A DNA stretch of 64,000 bases from Pseudomonas vancouverensis. GTDB taxonomy: Bacteria; Pseudomonadota; Gammaproteobacteria; Pseudomonadales; Pseudomonadaceae. Positions within the stretch are counted from its first letter, which is position 1, and the number at the start of each line of letters is the position of its first letter. The translations under genes were made by a program, and so were the position numbers. The stretch covers positions 62,001 through 126,000 of the forward strand of contig NZ_RRZK01000029.1 of assembly GCF_004348895.1 (NCBI RefSeq). The letters run 5' to 3'. The notes beneath the pieces are model-generated. The model ran no database searches. It saw only the letters and a list, made by a program, of their open reading frames with translations, and had not been told where the DNA came from. Of this stretch, positions 1-8,042 are shown piece by piece.

Positions 1-1836
1 TTCACCACCACCCGAACCGCAGCCACCTGTGGTGGTGTCTACATCGGTACTGCCTTCGCCTGACTCAGCGGTGTTATCTGGGCTGCCTTCATCGTCATCT
101 TTGTTGAGCTCATCATCAAAGCTCGGGTCATCTTGGTCGATGATCTTGGTGGGATCAGTGATCATGACTTTCTCGGGGATGCCGTCGAAACGCTCATCCG
201 CGAAGAGCTCGGTGGCCTTCTTGAAGTCGAGAATGGTAAACCAGAGCTTGTTGAACTTATCATTGATGCGGGTGCCACGACCGATGATCTGCTTGAACTT
301 GGTCATTGATTGGATGGTTTGATCCAGTACCACCAGCTTGCAGGTTTGGGCATCGACGCCGGTGGTCATCAATTCTGAGGTGGTGGCGATAACTGGGTAG
401 GCGCGTTTGGGGTTGATGAAATTATCCAGCTGAGCTTTGCCGATTTCATCGTCGCCGGTGATCTTCATCACGTACTTGTCGTTCTTGGAGACCTGATCCT
501 TGTTGAGGTTGACCAGTGCACGGCGCATACGTTCGGCATGATCAATGTCGTTGCAGAAAACAATGGTCTTGGCCATGGGATCGGTGCGCTTGAGGTAGGC
601 GGTAATGGTTTCCGCTACTAGCTGGGTGCGCTCGTCGATAACCATGACACGGTCGAAGTCTTTTTGGTTGTAGATGCGATCTTTGATCAACTCACCATTC
701 TGATCGAGCTGACCCTTGGTTGGCCTCCAGCCCTGTAAATCGACATCCAGATCCACCCGCACCACTTTGTAGGGGGCGAGGAAACCATCCTCAATGCCTT
801 CTTTGAGTGAGTAGGTGTAAACTGGCTCGTTGAAGTAATCGATGTTGGAGACTTCATCGGTCTCTTTGGGCGTGGCAGTGAGGCCGATTTGGGTGGCCGA
901 TCCGAAGTACTCCAGGATTTCGCGCCAGGCACTATCATCTGCGGCGCTGCCACGGTGGCATTCGTCGATAACGATCAGGTCGAAGAAGTCACGATCAACC
1001 TGTTTGTAAGCCTTCTGGTGTTCTTCTGGACCAGTAAGCGCCTGGTAGAGCGCCAGATGAATCTCGTAGGCAGGATCCACCTTACGACCAGTGATTTTGG
1101 TCATGACTGGCCCAAAGGGCTGAAAGTCATTGAGGCGGGTTTGATCAACAAGGATGTTACGGTCGGCCAGGAACAGGATGCGTTTCTTCTTCTTGGCTTT
1201 CCACAAACGCCAAATTATCTGGAAGGCAGTGTAGGTCTTGCCGGTACCGGTGGCCATCACCAGCAGAATGCGATCTTGTCCGGCCGATACGGCTTCAATG
1301 GTTTTGTTAATAGCCTGCAACTGGTAGTAACGCGGAGACTTGCCGCTGCCATCGTCGTAGTAGTCTTGGGTAATGAGCGGCAGCTGGTCTTCTGTGAAGC
1401 CCTTCCAGGCGCAGTACTTCTGCCACAGAGCCTTGGGGCTAGGGAAGTCGGCAAGAGTGATTTTACTCTCTAGCTCACCGCCTTGGGCGACAGCAGTTTT
1501 GTCGTGGAAAGCAAAACCGTCACCGTTACTGGCAAATACAAAGGGCACGTCCAACAGGCGGGCATAATCCAATCCCTGCTGCATGCCTTTGCCTATTTCG
1601 TGCTTATTGGCCTTAGCCTCTATCACGGCTAGCGGCATATTGGGTTTGTGGTAGAGCACTATGTCGGCCGATTTAACCGTTTTACGGGCACCCACCTGAC
1701 CGCGAACGATGACTTTACCGTCGCGCAGCTTCACCTCTTGGCGGAGCTGAGTCATTGGGTTCCACCCTGATTGCTCGACAGCCGGAAGGATGAATTTGGT
1801 GATAATGTCCGTTTCTGACAGTCGCTTCTTATCCAT
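1..1836 (-). CDS. hsdR: Type I restriction enzyme, R (motor/nuclease) subunit, partial
   Basis: This is the ATP-dependent translocase and nuclease subunit of a type I restriction-modification system. Reading from the ATG at 1836 the frame stays open to the window edge, so about 612 N-terminal residues are seen and the C-terminus is missing. An N-terminal nuclease motif is visible (D58, then VIEAK with E73 and K75). A superfamily 2 helicase follows: Walker A ATGTGKT near 195-201, DECH near 291-294, and QIIGRGTR further on. The last visible part is an acidic and then glycine-rich linker, as in EcoEI-type R subunits before their C-terminal domain. The matching hsdM and hsdS genes are not in the window; they would have to lie beyond position 1. 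Family assignment is firm; whether the system is complete is unknown. Confidence 0.9.
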   Translation of the reverse strand, partial: MDKKRLSETDIITKFILPAVEQSGWNPMTQLRQEVKLRDGKVIVRGQVGARKTVKSADIVLYHKPNMPLAVIEAKANKHEIGKGMQQGLDYARLLDVPFVFASNGDGFAFHDKTAVAQGGELESKITLADFPSPKALWQKYCAWKGFTEDQLPLITQDYYDDGSGKSPRYYQLQAINKTIEAVSAGQDRILLVMATGTGKTYTAFQIIWRLWKAKKKKRILFLADRNILVDQTRLNDFQPFGPVMTKITGRKVDPAYEIHLALYQALTGPEEHQKAYKQVDRDFFDLIVIDECHRGSAADDSAWREILEYFGSATQIGLTATPKETDEVSNIDYFNEPVYTYSLKEGIEDGFLAPYKVVRVDLDVDLQGWRPTKGQLDQNGELIKDRIYNQKDFDRVMVIDERTQLVAETITAYLKRTDPMAKTIVFCNDIDHAERMRRALVNLNKDQVSKNDKYVMKITGDDEIGKAQLDNFINPKRAYPVIATTSELMTTGVDAQTCKLVVLDQTIQSMTKFKQIIGRGTRINDKFNKLWFTILDFKKATELFADERFDGIPEKVMITDPTKIIDQDDPSFDDELNKDDDEGSPDNTAESGEGSTDVDTTTGGCGSGGGE

Positions 1837-2147
1837 TGTAATTTGCTATGCCGGCGGTATGGTTTGTGACGCAACTATACGGTAATTCGCCAAGAAATCA
1901 GCCGCTAACTGGCATCGCTTTTTGAGTCTCGGGGTCTGCCCAAAGCAGGAGTGGTAGGTCGGGGGGAGTGCAACGACCGCGGCCGACCGATTGCTATTTC
2001 GCCGTTTACGGCGGTATAGCAAACCCTACCTTGTCCCACTGTTCTAGAGCTCTGATGTTGAAAGCAGCGTCATTCGCTTGGGTAAACGCTGGTATAAGGG
2101 TTTGATGATGCCTGATTGGACTCGATAACCGCTTTGGGGGCCACTGC
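1837..2147. other. Intergenic region upstream of hsdR with an inverted repeat
   Basis: About 310 bases without a convincing gene. It holds an imperfect inverted repeat at 1991-2022 (TTGCTAT and GCCG on one side, CGGC and ATAGCAA on the other, around a TTTA loop). This would lie in the hsdR promoter region or be a terminator for the minus-strand genes to its right. I see no clear promoter boxes. Confidence 0.4.
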
Positions 2148-2441
2148 TCAGCCACGAGTCGAGCGTTGGATCAGCCTTGCTCGGTCATTCCCTAATCGTT
2201 TCCAGATCAATAGGGTGGTGAGGCGATAGTAATACCGGGTGGTGTCGGAATGGTCTTTCATGTGTTGAGTGAGAAACCAGCGCACATGCTTGAGCTGCCA
2301 GGTCCAGGGATTGTCACGTTGCCATCGCTGTTGAATGGCCGCTTGCATGATTCGGGCTTGGTGTAGGTGGCGCTGCTGCGTGACTTTCGAACCGGTCAGT
2401 ACGCCGCTTAGGAACAGCGCCATGTCGAAGGGTTTGATCAC
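2148..2441 (-). CDS. Small basic protein coupled to recombinase-like gene
   Basis: A 97-residue protein of unknown function, rich in Arg, Gln, His and Trp. It contains no motif I recognise. Its GTG start (2439-2441) overlaps the TGA stop of the recombinase-like gene before it (GTGA), which argues for translational coupling and so for a real gene. A later in-frame ATG would give MALFLSG as the N-terminus. By position it is probably an accessory partner of the recombinase, but this is inference only. Confidence 0.55.
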   Translation of the reverse strand: MIKPFDMALFLSGVLTGSKVTQQRHLHQARIMQAAIQQRWQRDNPWTWQLKHVRWFLTQHMKDHSDTTRYYYRLTTLLIWKRLGNDRARLIQRSTRG

Positions 2442-3424
2442 GCCCGACCTCCAATGTAGGCCGAAACTACATCGATCCGGTTATGCCCGAGCTCAAGGCT
2501 GATATGTTGGCGCGCGTACTGATCAAGGTCGCGGTCAATGCGATAGCAGTAACCACCATTGACCGGTGCGGCGTGGCCGGTGAGCTGCTCGTAACGCTCG
2601 CAGGCGTAGGCTGCTCGCAGTTCATGAAAACACTTCAGCTCTAGTTTATGCAGCGTTTCTCGGGTGGGGAGCACGCTCTGTTGCAGGAACGCGGCGTAGC
2701 TTTCGTTTCGGGCCAGCAAGTTGCGGCTGCCGGTCGGTACTGCATGACGAGCAAACTGCAGCGCCGCCTTCACCGCTTCATTGGCTATGACCCATCGCGG
2801 TGCTGATGCCCCCGAGCGGCCACCTTTGGTGCCGTCCTGAATGTTGATACGGCCGAAGTGTTCGGCTTCGCGTTGCAGTCGCGGCAGGTTAGCCAGGATC
2901 GCTTCGCGCAGGCGCATACCGGTTGTTCGGGCCAACAGAACAATCGCGGCCACCCGCTCGTATTGCTGTTCGCCGAGCGCCTCGAGTACTCGCTGCACCT
3001 GTTGGTGGTCTTGGCCATCCGGCGCACGGGTGCGTACGCTCGAGCGCTGTTGTCCCAACGCCTGACTCGGACTGGCGATCCTCACGTCCTGATCACCGCG
3101 CATCGCCGCGAGGGTGCGGTTGACGCTGCTCAGGCGGTTCTGTGCAGTGGCAATGCAGAGTTCACCTTGCTGGATCTGCTGGCGCAGGTAAGCGGCGTAG
3201 TCTTGCAGCGTCTGTCGATCAATCTGGCGCGCATCGTTGTAACCGGGGCCGTTCTCTGACCGACACCAACGCACGAACGCTTGCCAGCGATCGCTATGCG
3301 CTCTGACCGTGGCGAAGTGGCCACCGGCAAACAGATCCTTCAGCGCTTGTGGGCCGGCGTAGCTCAGCTGGCGGCCATAGCCAAAGTTGCGACCATCACG
3401 CCGACCGACCAGTGCCATTGTCAT
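2438..3424 (-). CDS. Tyrosine recombinase-like integrase-domain protein
   Basis: About 328 residues with the layout of a tyrosine recombinase: an N-terminal SAM-like DNA-binding half and a C-terminal catalytic half. Visible catalytic signatures are the first arginine in TGMRLREA, HELR (the H-x-x-R box) and LELGHNRIDVVSAYIGG, with the second histidine and the likely tyrosine nucleophile. It resembles the 'integrase domain-containing' proteins (Integrase_1 type) carried by mobile islands, and differs clearly from the P4-type integrase at 6105-7361. ATG codons at 3424 and 3418 and a GTG at 3427 are all possible starts; none has a strong ribosome binding site. It overlaps the 3' end of the small gene before it by about 30 bases. 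Its role may be an internal or helper recombination step. Confidence 0.75.
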   Translation of the reverse strand: MTMALVGRRDGRNFGYGRQLSYAGPQALKDLFAGGHFATVRAHSDRWQAFVRWCRSENGPGYNDARQIDRQTLQDYAAYLRQQIQQGELCIATAQNRLSSVNRTLAAMRGDQDVRIASPSQALGQQRSSVRTRAPDGQDHQQVQRVLEALGEQQYERVAAIVLLARTTGMRLREAILANLPRLQREAEHFGRINIQDGTKGGRSGASAPRWVIANEAVKAALQFARHAVPTGSRNLLARNESYAAFLQQSVLPTRETLHKLELKCFHELRAAYACERYEQLTGHAAPVNGGYCYRIDRDLDQYARQHISLELGHNRIDVVSAYIGGRA

Positions 3425-3755
3425 CACCGTTTTCGTTCGTTTGCAGAAAGAGCAGCAGGGCTTTCCAGTGGGGGCTAAGCCTGTCCACCTGCTGCCAGTG
3501 TGTCGGGCGGATCAGGAGGGCGTTCTCTTGGTGTTCCAGCAGTGCCCCTTCCTCACGCAGTTGCTCGATCAGCAGGGCGATTTCGGCGGGGGCAAGAGCT
3601 GGTGTGGCGACAGCGGCGACAGTGGCGACAACCCGCGTTATTCCTGGACTGGCGTGTGGCGACAAGGTGACGACAGAAGCGGCGACATGCAGTGTTTCTG
3701 ATTGCAATTGATGTTGCGCCTGGTAGCAGCGCACCGCGTCATTGAGGCGAAACAT
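3396..3755 (-). CDS. Small hypothetical island protein
   Basis: A 119-residue protein of unknown function. The ATG at 3755 is preferred over one at 3779 because GAGGT (reverse strand of 3761-3765) sits at good spacing before it. The middle of the protein is rich in Ala, Val and Thr, encoded by a run of GGCGACA repeats on the plus strand. The C-terminal part, with ALLEHQENALLIRP and HWKALLLFLQ, looks helical. It overlaps the end of the DUF3987 gene upstream and the start of the recombinase-like gene downstream, so the three are probably translated from one message. I do not recognise the family. Confidence 0.6.
   Translation of the reverse strand: MFRLNDAVRCYQAQHQLQSETLHVAASVVTLSPHASPGITRVVATVAAVATPALAPAEIALLIEQLREEGALLEHQENALLIRPTHWQQVDRLSPHWKALLLFLQTNENGDDNGTGRSA
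3606..3687 (+). repeat. Iteron-like GGCGACA cluster A
   Basis: Five copies of GGCGACA lie at 3606, 3615, 3624, 3658 and 3681 (start positions). The first three are spaced by exactly 9 bp. They lie inside the coding sequence of the 119-residue protein. The same motif with the same 9-bp spacing appears inverted at 6077-6101 beside the integrase stop codon, which makes simple codon bias a less likely explanation. Confidence 0.6.
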
Positions 3756-5139
3756 GGCGGACCTCGAAAGTTTTGGCATCGCGACTGTTCAGCCAGTTAT
3801 GCGTGATCAGCTCGACGAGCAGTGTGGCGGTGTGATGGCTGCTCTTACGGGCAAAGCGAGGGCCGTTGCGATTGAGGTTGCGGATAGTGAATTGGGTCCA
3901 GCCTTTTTGCGTCAGCCAGCGCAGCAGTCGATCCGCTTCCTCACGTAAAGTGTTGATTGGCTCTTTTTCGGTCAGGCGTTGGATCTCCGCCAGGTAGTAA
4001 TCCATCAGTGTTGAGGCGCGTTGAATATGGGCCTCACTCACTACATTCGCGTCTTCAATTACCGCAAGCACACCGGCGATGCGCAGCACATTGGCCGCCG
4101 CTTTTCCTGCGACGGATTGGACGCCCGCCAGTTCACCGAACTCGCCAGACTGGCATTCGATGGTGTCGTGAATATCAATCCAGGCAGTGCGAGCGCTGGG
4201 CGTCAGTTCCAGCCTGGCGGGGTTAAGTGAACCGTCTTTGTGTAGCGACAATGGCTTATCCAGCAGGGCGGTGATGCGCGTTTGGTAGCGCTGGACCTTG
4301 GCATCTCGCATCAGGTCGACTGCCTTGTACAAACGCCGACCGACCAGACGTTCGGGCCAGCTGATTAGGCAGCGGCCCAAGATGCCTTGGCCATTGATCG
4401 CCGGGTCTTTGAGTAGCTGGTTGGCCAAGTAAGGCTGTAGCATCAAATGCAGGCTGAGACGGCGATCATAGGCACGCAGGCTTTCCCCCGCCATGGAGCG
4501 CGCCCGGTCGATCGGGCTGCCATCCCACAGTGTCGACAAGGTGGTAATCGCCTTGAGCAGATTCTCTTTGCTCATGGTGCTGCCGCCCAAGAACTGGCCA
4601 CCTTCATCATTGAACAAGCCCATGCTGGGTAATCCATGGCACAGACTTTTGACCAGAGCCTCAATGGTGGGTTCGGCAATGATCAGTCTCGGCGGGACCG
4701 GCTCGGACAGCTCACTGTCTTCCGCCTCCGCGTGATTCTTTGCGGTTTTGGGTTTGGCCAGGATGCTCGTAGCGGCGCGATAGGCTTTGAGTTTATCCGC
4801 ATACAAGGTCCACTGCTGTCGTTCCCAGTCACGCGCCGCCTTCAGTGCGAGATGGTCCACCGCGCTTTTGCGATCACCTGAGGACGCCACCGTTAATAGG
4901 TAGAGGGACAGCGGATAGGTTCGACCGTCGAGTTGGACATTGGCATGACCCTGGCTCACCAGGGCAGCGCTGGCCAGGACCGATTGTGCAGCCATGGCGC
5001 AGGGCACGCCGATCACCTCGGCCAGTCGCTCGACCGTAGGGCCCAACAGTTTCCCGAGTGCTTCGACCGGGTAGGGCAATGGTGCCTGCTGGTATTCCAG
5101 CAAGGGTTGTGGTGGCTCGAACGCTTCGCATAGTTGCAT
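3739..5139 (-). CDS. DUF3987 / YfjI-family protein
   Basis: A 466-residue protein of the DUF3987 (YfjI-like) family found on prophages and genomic islands; members resemble the helicase/primase-associated part of P4-like replication proteins, but the biochemical role is not settled. A Walker-like VASSGDRKS follows the N-terminal region, and FNDEGGQFLGG lies in the middle. The ATG at 5139 is preferred because AGGAG stands about 6 bases before it; an alternative ATG at 5178 has no good ribosome binding site. Downstream genes overlap it, suggesting an operon with the 119-residue protein and the recombinase-like protein. Family call is good; function is inference. Confidence 0.75.
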   Translation of the reverse strand: MQLCEAFEPPQPLLEYQQAPLPYPVEALGKLLGPTVERLAEVIGVPCAMAAQSVLASAALVSQGHANVQLDGRTYPLSLYLLTVASSGDRKSAVDHLALKAARDWERQQWTLYADKLKAYRAATSILAKPKTAKNHAEAEDSELSEPVPPRLIIAEPTIEALVKSLCHGLPSMGLFNDEGGQFLGGSTMSKENLLKAITTLSTLWDGSPIDRARSMAGESLRAYDRRLSLHLMLQPYLANQLLKDPAINGQGILGRCLISWPERLVGRRLYKAVDLMRDAKVQRYQTRITALLDKPLSLHKDGSLNPARLELTPSARTAWIDIHDTIECQSGEFGELAGVQSVAGKAAANVLRIAGVLAVIEDANVVSEAHIQRASTLMDYYLAEIQRLTEKEPINTLREEADRLLRWLTQKGWTQFTIRNLNRNGPRFARKSSHHTATLLVELITHNWLNSRDAKTFEVRHVSPQ

Positions 5140-5560
5140 CGGTATTCTCCTGGGATAATCGACTTCGCCCTCACTCATCCCGCCACGGTTGTTGAGTGTT
5201 ATCAGGGATCAAGGCCCCTGCGGCCTGTGAGGGTTGTCCACTCACGCGGGACTGACGGCTCCTTACGACCGGGAGCTTGGGCATCTCATGATCTGGCCTC
5301 CTGAGCACCGATAACGGTGGGCGGGTGGAGGCTGCACTGGCTGACGAGTCCGGTGCCGCGAGATCCTGAGTCGGGTATGGGCTGCGAGGTGATGACCGGG
5401 GCATGCCTGACTGTCAGTCAGGGGCAGACCATTCTTTGGACTGCGGCACCATCATCGGCATCGCTGTTGCGAGTGAGCATTCGGTGTTTGTCACGCCGAT
5501 TGTCACGAGGGGGAGAGCTGCAAAGGCCCGTGCGAGCAGGGCTGCAGCAGTGTGAGATGC

Positions 5561-5591
5561 GCCCGTCTCTTTTCTGGAGAAAGAGACGGGC
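5561..5591. repeat. Perfect inverted repeat in the island
   Basis: GCCCGTCTCTTT (5561-5572) faces AAGAGACGGGC (5581-5591), giving a stem of about 11 base pairs with a short loop. No T-run follows on either strand, so it is not an ordinary intrinsic terminator. Confidence 0.6.
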
Positions 5592-5950
5592 GATGGGTTG
5601 ACGCAAAACGTTGGCCGAGCAGGTTCGTTGCTGCAGGGCTTAAGGGTTAGCGGGTTGCCGCACTAGGCGGATCGTTAAGTAGGCGTCCATCACTCTTGCG
5701 AATGACTGTGCGAGCCTCCGGGCGCGAATCGCACTTCGGGATGAACCACCGTGATAGCGGCATGACCTTGAAGGCTCTGGTCATCTGGGTGCTGCCGAAG
5801 GCAGCGCTTTGAACCTTGGTTCTATCGGTTTCGCGGACATAGGTCAATTGGGGGAGGGCACATGGAAATGCGCCAGACTCATGCTCCGGCGTGGCTTGGA
5901 AGTCGGTGGAAATCAATAGCAAAGTGGCCGTTTGTCGTTTTTCTAATGTT

Positions 5951-5995
5951 AGCCCCTGAGCATGGGGATGCGAAGCCTCCCCGTGCTCAGGGGCT
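5951..5995. repeat. Long inverted repeat, 18-bp arms
   Basis: AGCCCCTGAGCATGGGGA (5951-5968) and TCCCCGTGCTCAGGGGCT (5978-5995) are complementary except for one G/T pair, around a 9-base spacer. No T-run follows. The nearly symmetric arms would form a very stable hairpin in DNA or RNA. Confidence 0.7.
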
Positions 5996-6076
5996 TAGCC
6001 GGAGAGGCAAAGAGCAAGGCGAGTTGGCGACTGTCGCCATTAGCTCAGACGGCTAGGATGTAGACGCCACGCGGCA

Positions 6077-6101
6077 TGTCGCCAGTGTCGCCGTTGTCGC
6101 C
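6077..6101 (-). repeat. Iteron-like TGTCGCC cluster B
   Basis: TGTCGCC occurs at 6077-6083, 6086-6092 and 6095-6101, at an exact 9-bp period, ending four bases before the integrase stop codon. A palindromic pair of the same motif (TGGCGAC-T-GTCGCCA) lies at 6025-6039. This is the inverse orientation of cluster A at 3606-3687. The pattern resembles protein-binding iterons. Confidence 0.6.
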
Positions 6102-6104
6102 GCC

Positions 6105-7361
6105 CTATCGGATCGGTACTACGTTCCGATCCCTGACCGCATTCATCGCGCTGGCTGAGAGATTGCCCGTCGACGCCTTTAAAATGTACTCGCTCCACCA
6201 AGCCATCATCGGCCGCCGGCGTTCGATGTAGTCGGCTCGGTTGTAGGCGCTGCGCACCTCATCCTTGTCGACGTGTGCCAGCGCCACTTCGATGAGCTCC
6301 GGGTCCCACCCATGTTCATTCAAGATGGTGCTGGCCATCGAGCGCATGCCGTGGCTGACCAAGCGATCCTGGAAGCCCATGCGTTTCAACGCCATATTCG
6401 CGGTCTGGCTATTGGCATGAGTACGTGGGTTTCGGTCTGCCGGGAAGACGTACTCCCGATGACCGCTATGGGACTTCAGTATTTCCAGCAACGCTATTGT
6501 TTGATCGCTCAACGGAATGCTGTGCGGACGGCGCTTCTTCATCCGCTCTGGAGGGATGGTCCAGACACGCCTTTCAAAGTCGATGTCTGCCCAGCGAGTG
6601 GTCGCCGCTTCAGCGGGGCGAGTCATGGTATGCAACTGCCATTCGATCAGGCAGCGGGTCGTGCGTTTGATACTGGCATTCGCGATTTCCAGCATGAGCT
6701 CGGGGAGCTCTTCGGGCGGAAGCGCGGCCATGTTTACTTTCTTGGGCTTTTTGAAAACCGCCCGTATGCCACTGAGCGGGTTGGCGAAGATCAGGCCGGA
6801 ATTCACGCCGTAGGTCATGATCTCGTTAAGCCGTTGGCTAAGACGCTTTACCGTTTCCAGGCTGCCTTTTGCTTCGATCGGACGAAGCAATTCGATCACC
6901 ATCGGCGCGGTGATTTTGGCGAGTGGCGTCGTCTTCAAGTCGGGGAACACATGTAGCGTGAGCGACCGCCAGATGTCCTCGGCGTAGGCCGGGGTGACTG
7001 AGTCTTTCTTGAGCTCGAACCAGGCGGCGGCCACGTTCTCGAAGGTGTGTTCCGTTTCTGCTCGCATGGCCTCATTCAGCGTATCGCGCTGGACCTTCGG
7101 ATCGATGCCTTGGGCGAGCAGCTCGCGCGCTTCGACCGCCATCTTTCGGGCGTTCGCCAGCGAGAGCTCTGGGTAGGTACCCAAACCCATGTTGATACGG
7201 TTCTTGGTTACCGGTTCGCGGTAGTTGAAGTTCCACAGCAACGAGCCGTTGCTGCGTACACGGAGCTGCAAACCGTCGCCGTCGGTGAGGACGTAATCCT
7301 TGGACGCGGGTTTGACTCCCTTGAGCTGTCGATCGGAGAGGCGGAGGGTTTGAGCAGGCAT
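6105..7361 (-). CDS. int: P4-type tyrosine integrase of the ssrA island
   Basis: A 418-residue site-specific recombinase that inserts and excises the island. The N-terminus (SDRQLKGVKP to LRVRSNGSLLW) is the DUF4102 arm-binding domain of P4-type integrases. The catalytic domain shows the first arginine in TMTRPAEAATTRW, HGMR (H-x-x-R), LAHVDKDEVRSAY with the second histidine and tyrosine. The ATG at 7361 is chosen because GAGGAG stands 6 bases before it; a GTG at 7379 lacks one. The gene ends toward the island interior and starts about 190 bases from the 3' end of tmRNA, the usual arrangement for an integrase using ssrA as its attachment site. Three TGGAATACC motifs precede it. Confidence 0.95.
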   Translation of the reverse strand: MPAQTLRLSDRQLKGVKPASKDYVLTDGDGLQLRVRSNGSLLWNFNYREPVTKNRINMGLGTYPELSLANARKMAVEARELLAQGIDPKVQRDTLNEAMRAETEHTFENVAAAWFELKKDSVTPAYAEDIWRSLTLHVFPDLKTTPLAKITAPMVIELLRPIEAKGSLETVKRLSQRLNEIMTYGVNSGLIFANPLSGIRAVFKKPKKVNMAALPPEELPELMLEIANASIKRTTRCLIEWQLHTMTRPAEAATTRWADIDFERRVWTIPPERMKKRRPHSIPLSDQTIALLEILKSHSGHREYVFPADRNPRTHANSQTANMALKRMGFQDRLVSHGMRSMASTILNEHGWDPELIEVALAHVDKDEVRSAYNRADYIERRRPMMAWWSEYILKASTGNLSASAMNAVRDRNVVPIR

Positions 7362-7385
7362 GAGATTCTCCTCAGGCACTGATTT

Positions 7386-7435
7386 GGTATTCCAAAGATT
7401 AGCACTGGATGGCCTGGAATACCGTTTGGAATACC
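7386..7435. promoter_or_regulatory. Triple TGGAATACC motif upstream of int
   Basis: TGGAATACC occurs at 7415-7423 and 7427-7435, and inverted (GGTATTCCA) at 7386-7394. The set lies 25-75 bases before the integrase ATG. This fits operators for integrase control, or arm-type binding sites of the integrase itself. Function is inferred from position and repetition only. Confidence 0.55.
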
Positions 7436-7506
7436 CGAATGGCTGGAACTCAAAAAATCTCAGAAGACCGCAAAAGCGCTGGAGGCCGCGGATTTACTGG
7501 GTCGCA

Positions 7507-7541
7507 GACACAAAAAAAGACGTCCGTGGACGTCTTTGATT
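7507..7541 (-). terminator. Intrinsic terminator of ssrA
   Basis: Read on the minus strand, AAAGACGTCC and GGACGTCTTT form a stem with a short loop, followed by a run of T (the A-run at 7512-7518 on the plus strand). It lies directly after the tmRNA 3' CCA. Confidence 0.85.
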
Positions 7542-7548
7542 GATCATT

Positions 7549-7600
7549 TGGTGGAGCCGGGGGGATTTGAACCCCCGTCCGCCAGTACTCCGCTGTCGGT
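7549..7600. other. Probable island attachment site at the ssrA 3' end
   Basis: P4-type integrases beside an intact tRNA or tmRNA gene normally recombine within its 3' end. The likely core is therefore the last few tens of bases of ssrA. The second copy would mark the other island end, to the left of this window, and cannot be seen; exact core limits are unknown. Confidence 0.5.
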
Positions 7601-7945
7601 ACTACATGCGTAGCCGTGTCTATTAAGTTAACCCTCAGCGACCCGACGGGCAGGGTGCTTTGGGCGAGTTGTGTAAGTTTTAGCCGCTTCGTCCACAACG
7701 TACTGCACGGCGATTCTGTTCTATATGACAATCACTTTGGGTTTACAGACATCCCCTGGTGATTGCTGGACCCGAAGGTACCAGAAGCTCAGGGCTAAGG
7801 CTGCTTACGCAGCGAGAGCGAATTCCTGGCCGTAGTTTTCGTCATTGGCAACTATAAGAAGTTGCAACAGTGGATTTACGAGTTCTGTTACCAACTCGGC
7901 ATGCACCTAAAGTTTCGCAACCGGCGTCGAATCCAAAACGGCCCC
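7549..7945 (-). ncRNA. ssrA: tmRNA (transfer-messenger RNA)
   Basis: A 397-base tmRNA that rescues stalled ribosomes together with SmpB (encoded at 17206-17688). The 5' end reads GGGGCCGTTTTGGATTCGAC and the 3' end GGCTCCACCA; the two ends form the tRNA-like acceptor. The 3' arm contains the TTCAAATCC T-loop. The tag frame is at 7805-7849 and gives ANDENYGQEFALAA followed by TAA. The 3' end serves as the integration target of the neighbouring island: the integrase gene starts 190 bases beyond it and the gene is left intact. Confidence 0.97.
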
Positions 7946-8042
7946 GAGTCTGATGCTCTTTGCAGCCTGTGAGCAGCAGACCTGCACAGTGTACGCCAAC
8001 GCGGCCCGGAAGGCCAACCCGAAGGTTGGCCTCACGTGGCAA

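Larger units (their letters stand above)
5285..6104. other. Island non-coding or unassigned region with strong inverted repeats
   Basis: About 800 bases between the DUF3987 gene and the integrase. Short open frames exist on both strands, but none has a recognisable family together with a good start. What can be supported is structural: a hairpin at 5561-5591, a long hairpin at 5951-5995, a TGGCGAC-T-GTCGCCA palindrome at 6025-6039 and the TGTCGCC triplet at 6077-6101. In P4-like islands such a region can hold regulatory or replication sites. An excisionase/AlpA-like gene was looked for and not found. Confidence 0.45.

Noticed and set aside
5171..5284. 37-residue frame ending in a GATGAGTGA overlap before the DUF3987 gene
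   Set aside because: AGGAGG lies 12 bases away from its ATG and a closer ATG gives only 8 codons; no family recognised, and the DUF3987 start at 5139 is independent of it.
5418..5922. Frames of 62 and 91 codons on the minus strand in the island gap
   Set aside because: No good ribosome binding site, no recognisable domain, and they overlap strong inverted repeats.
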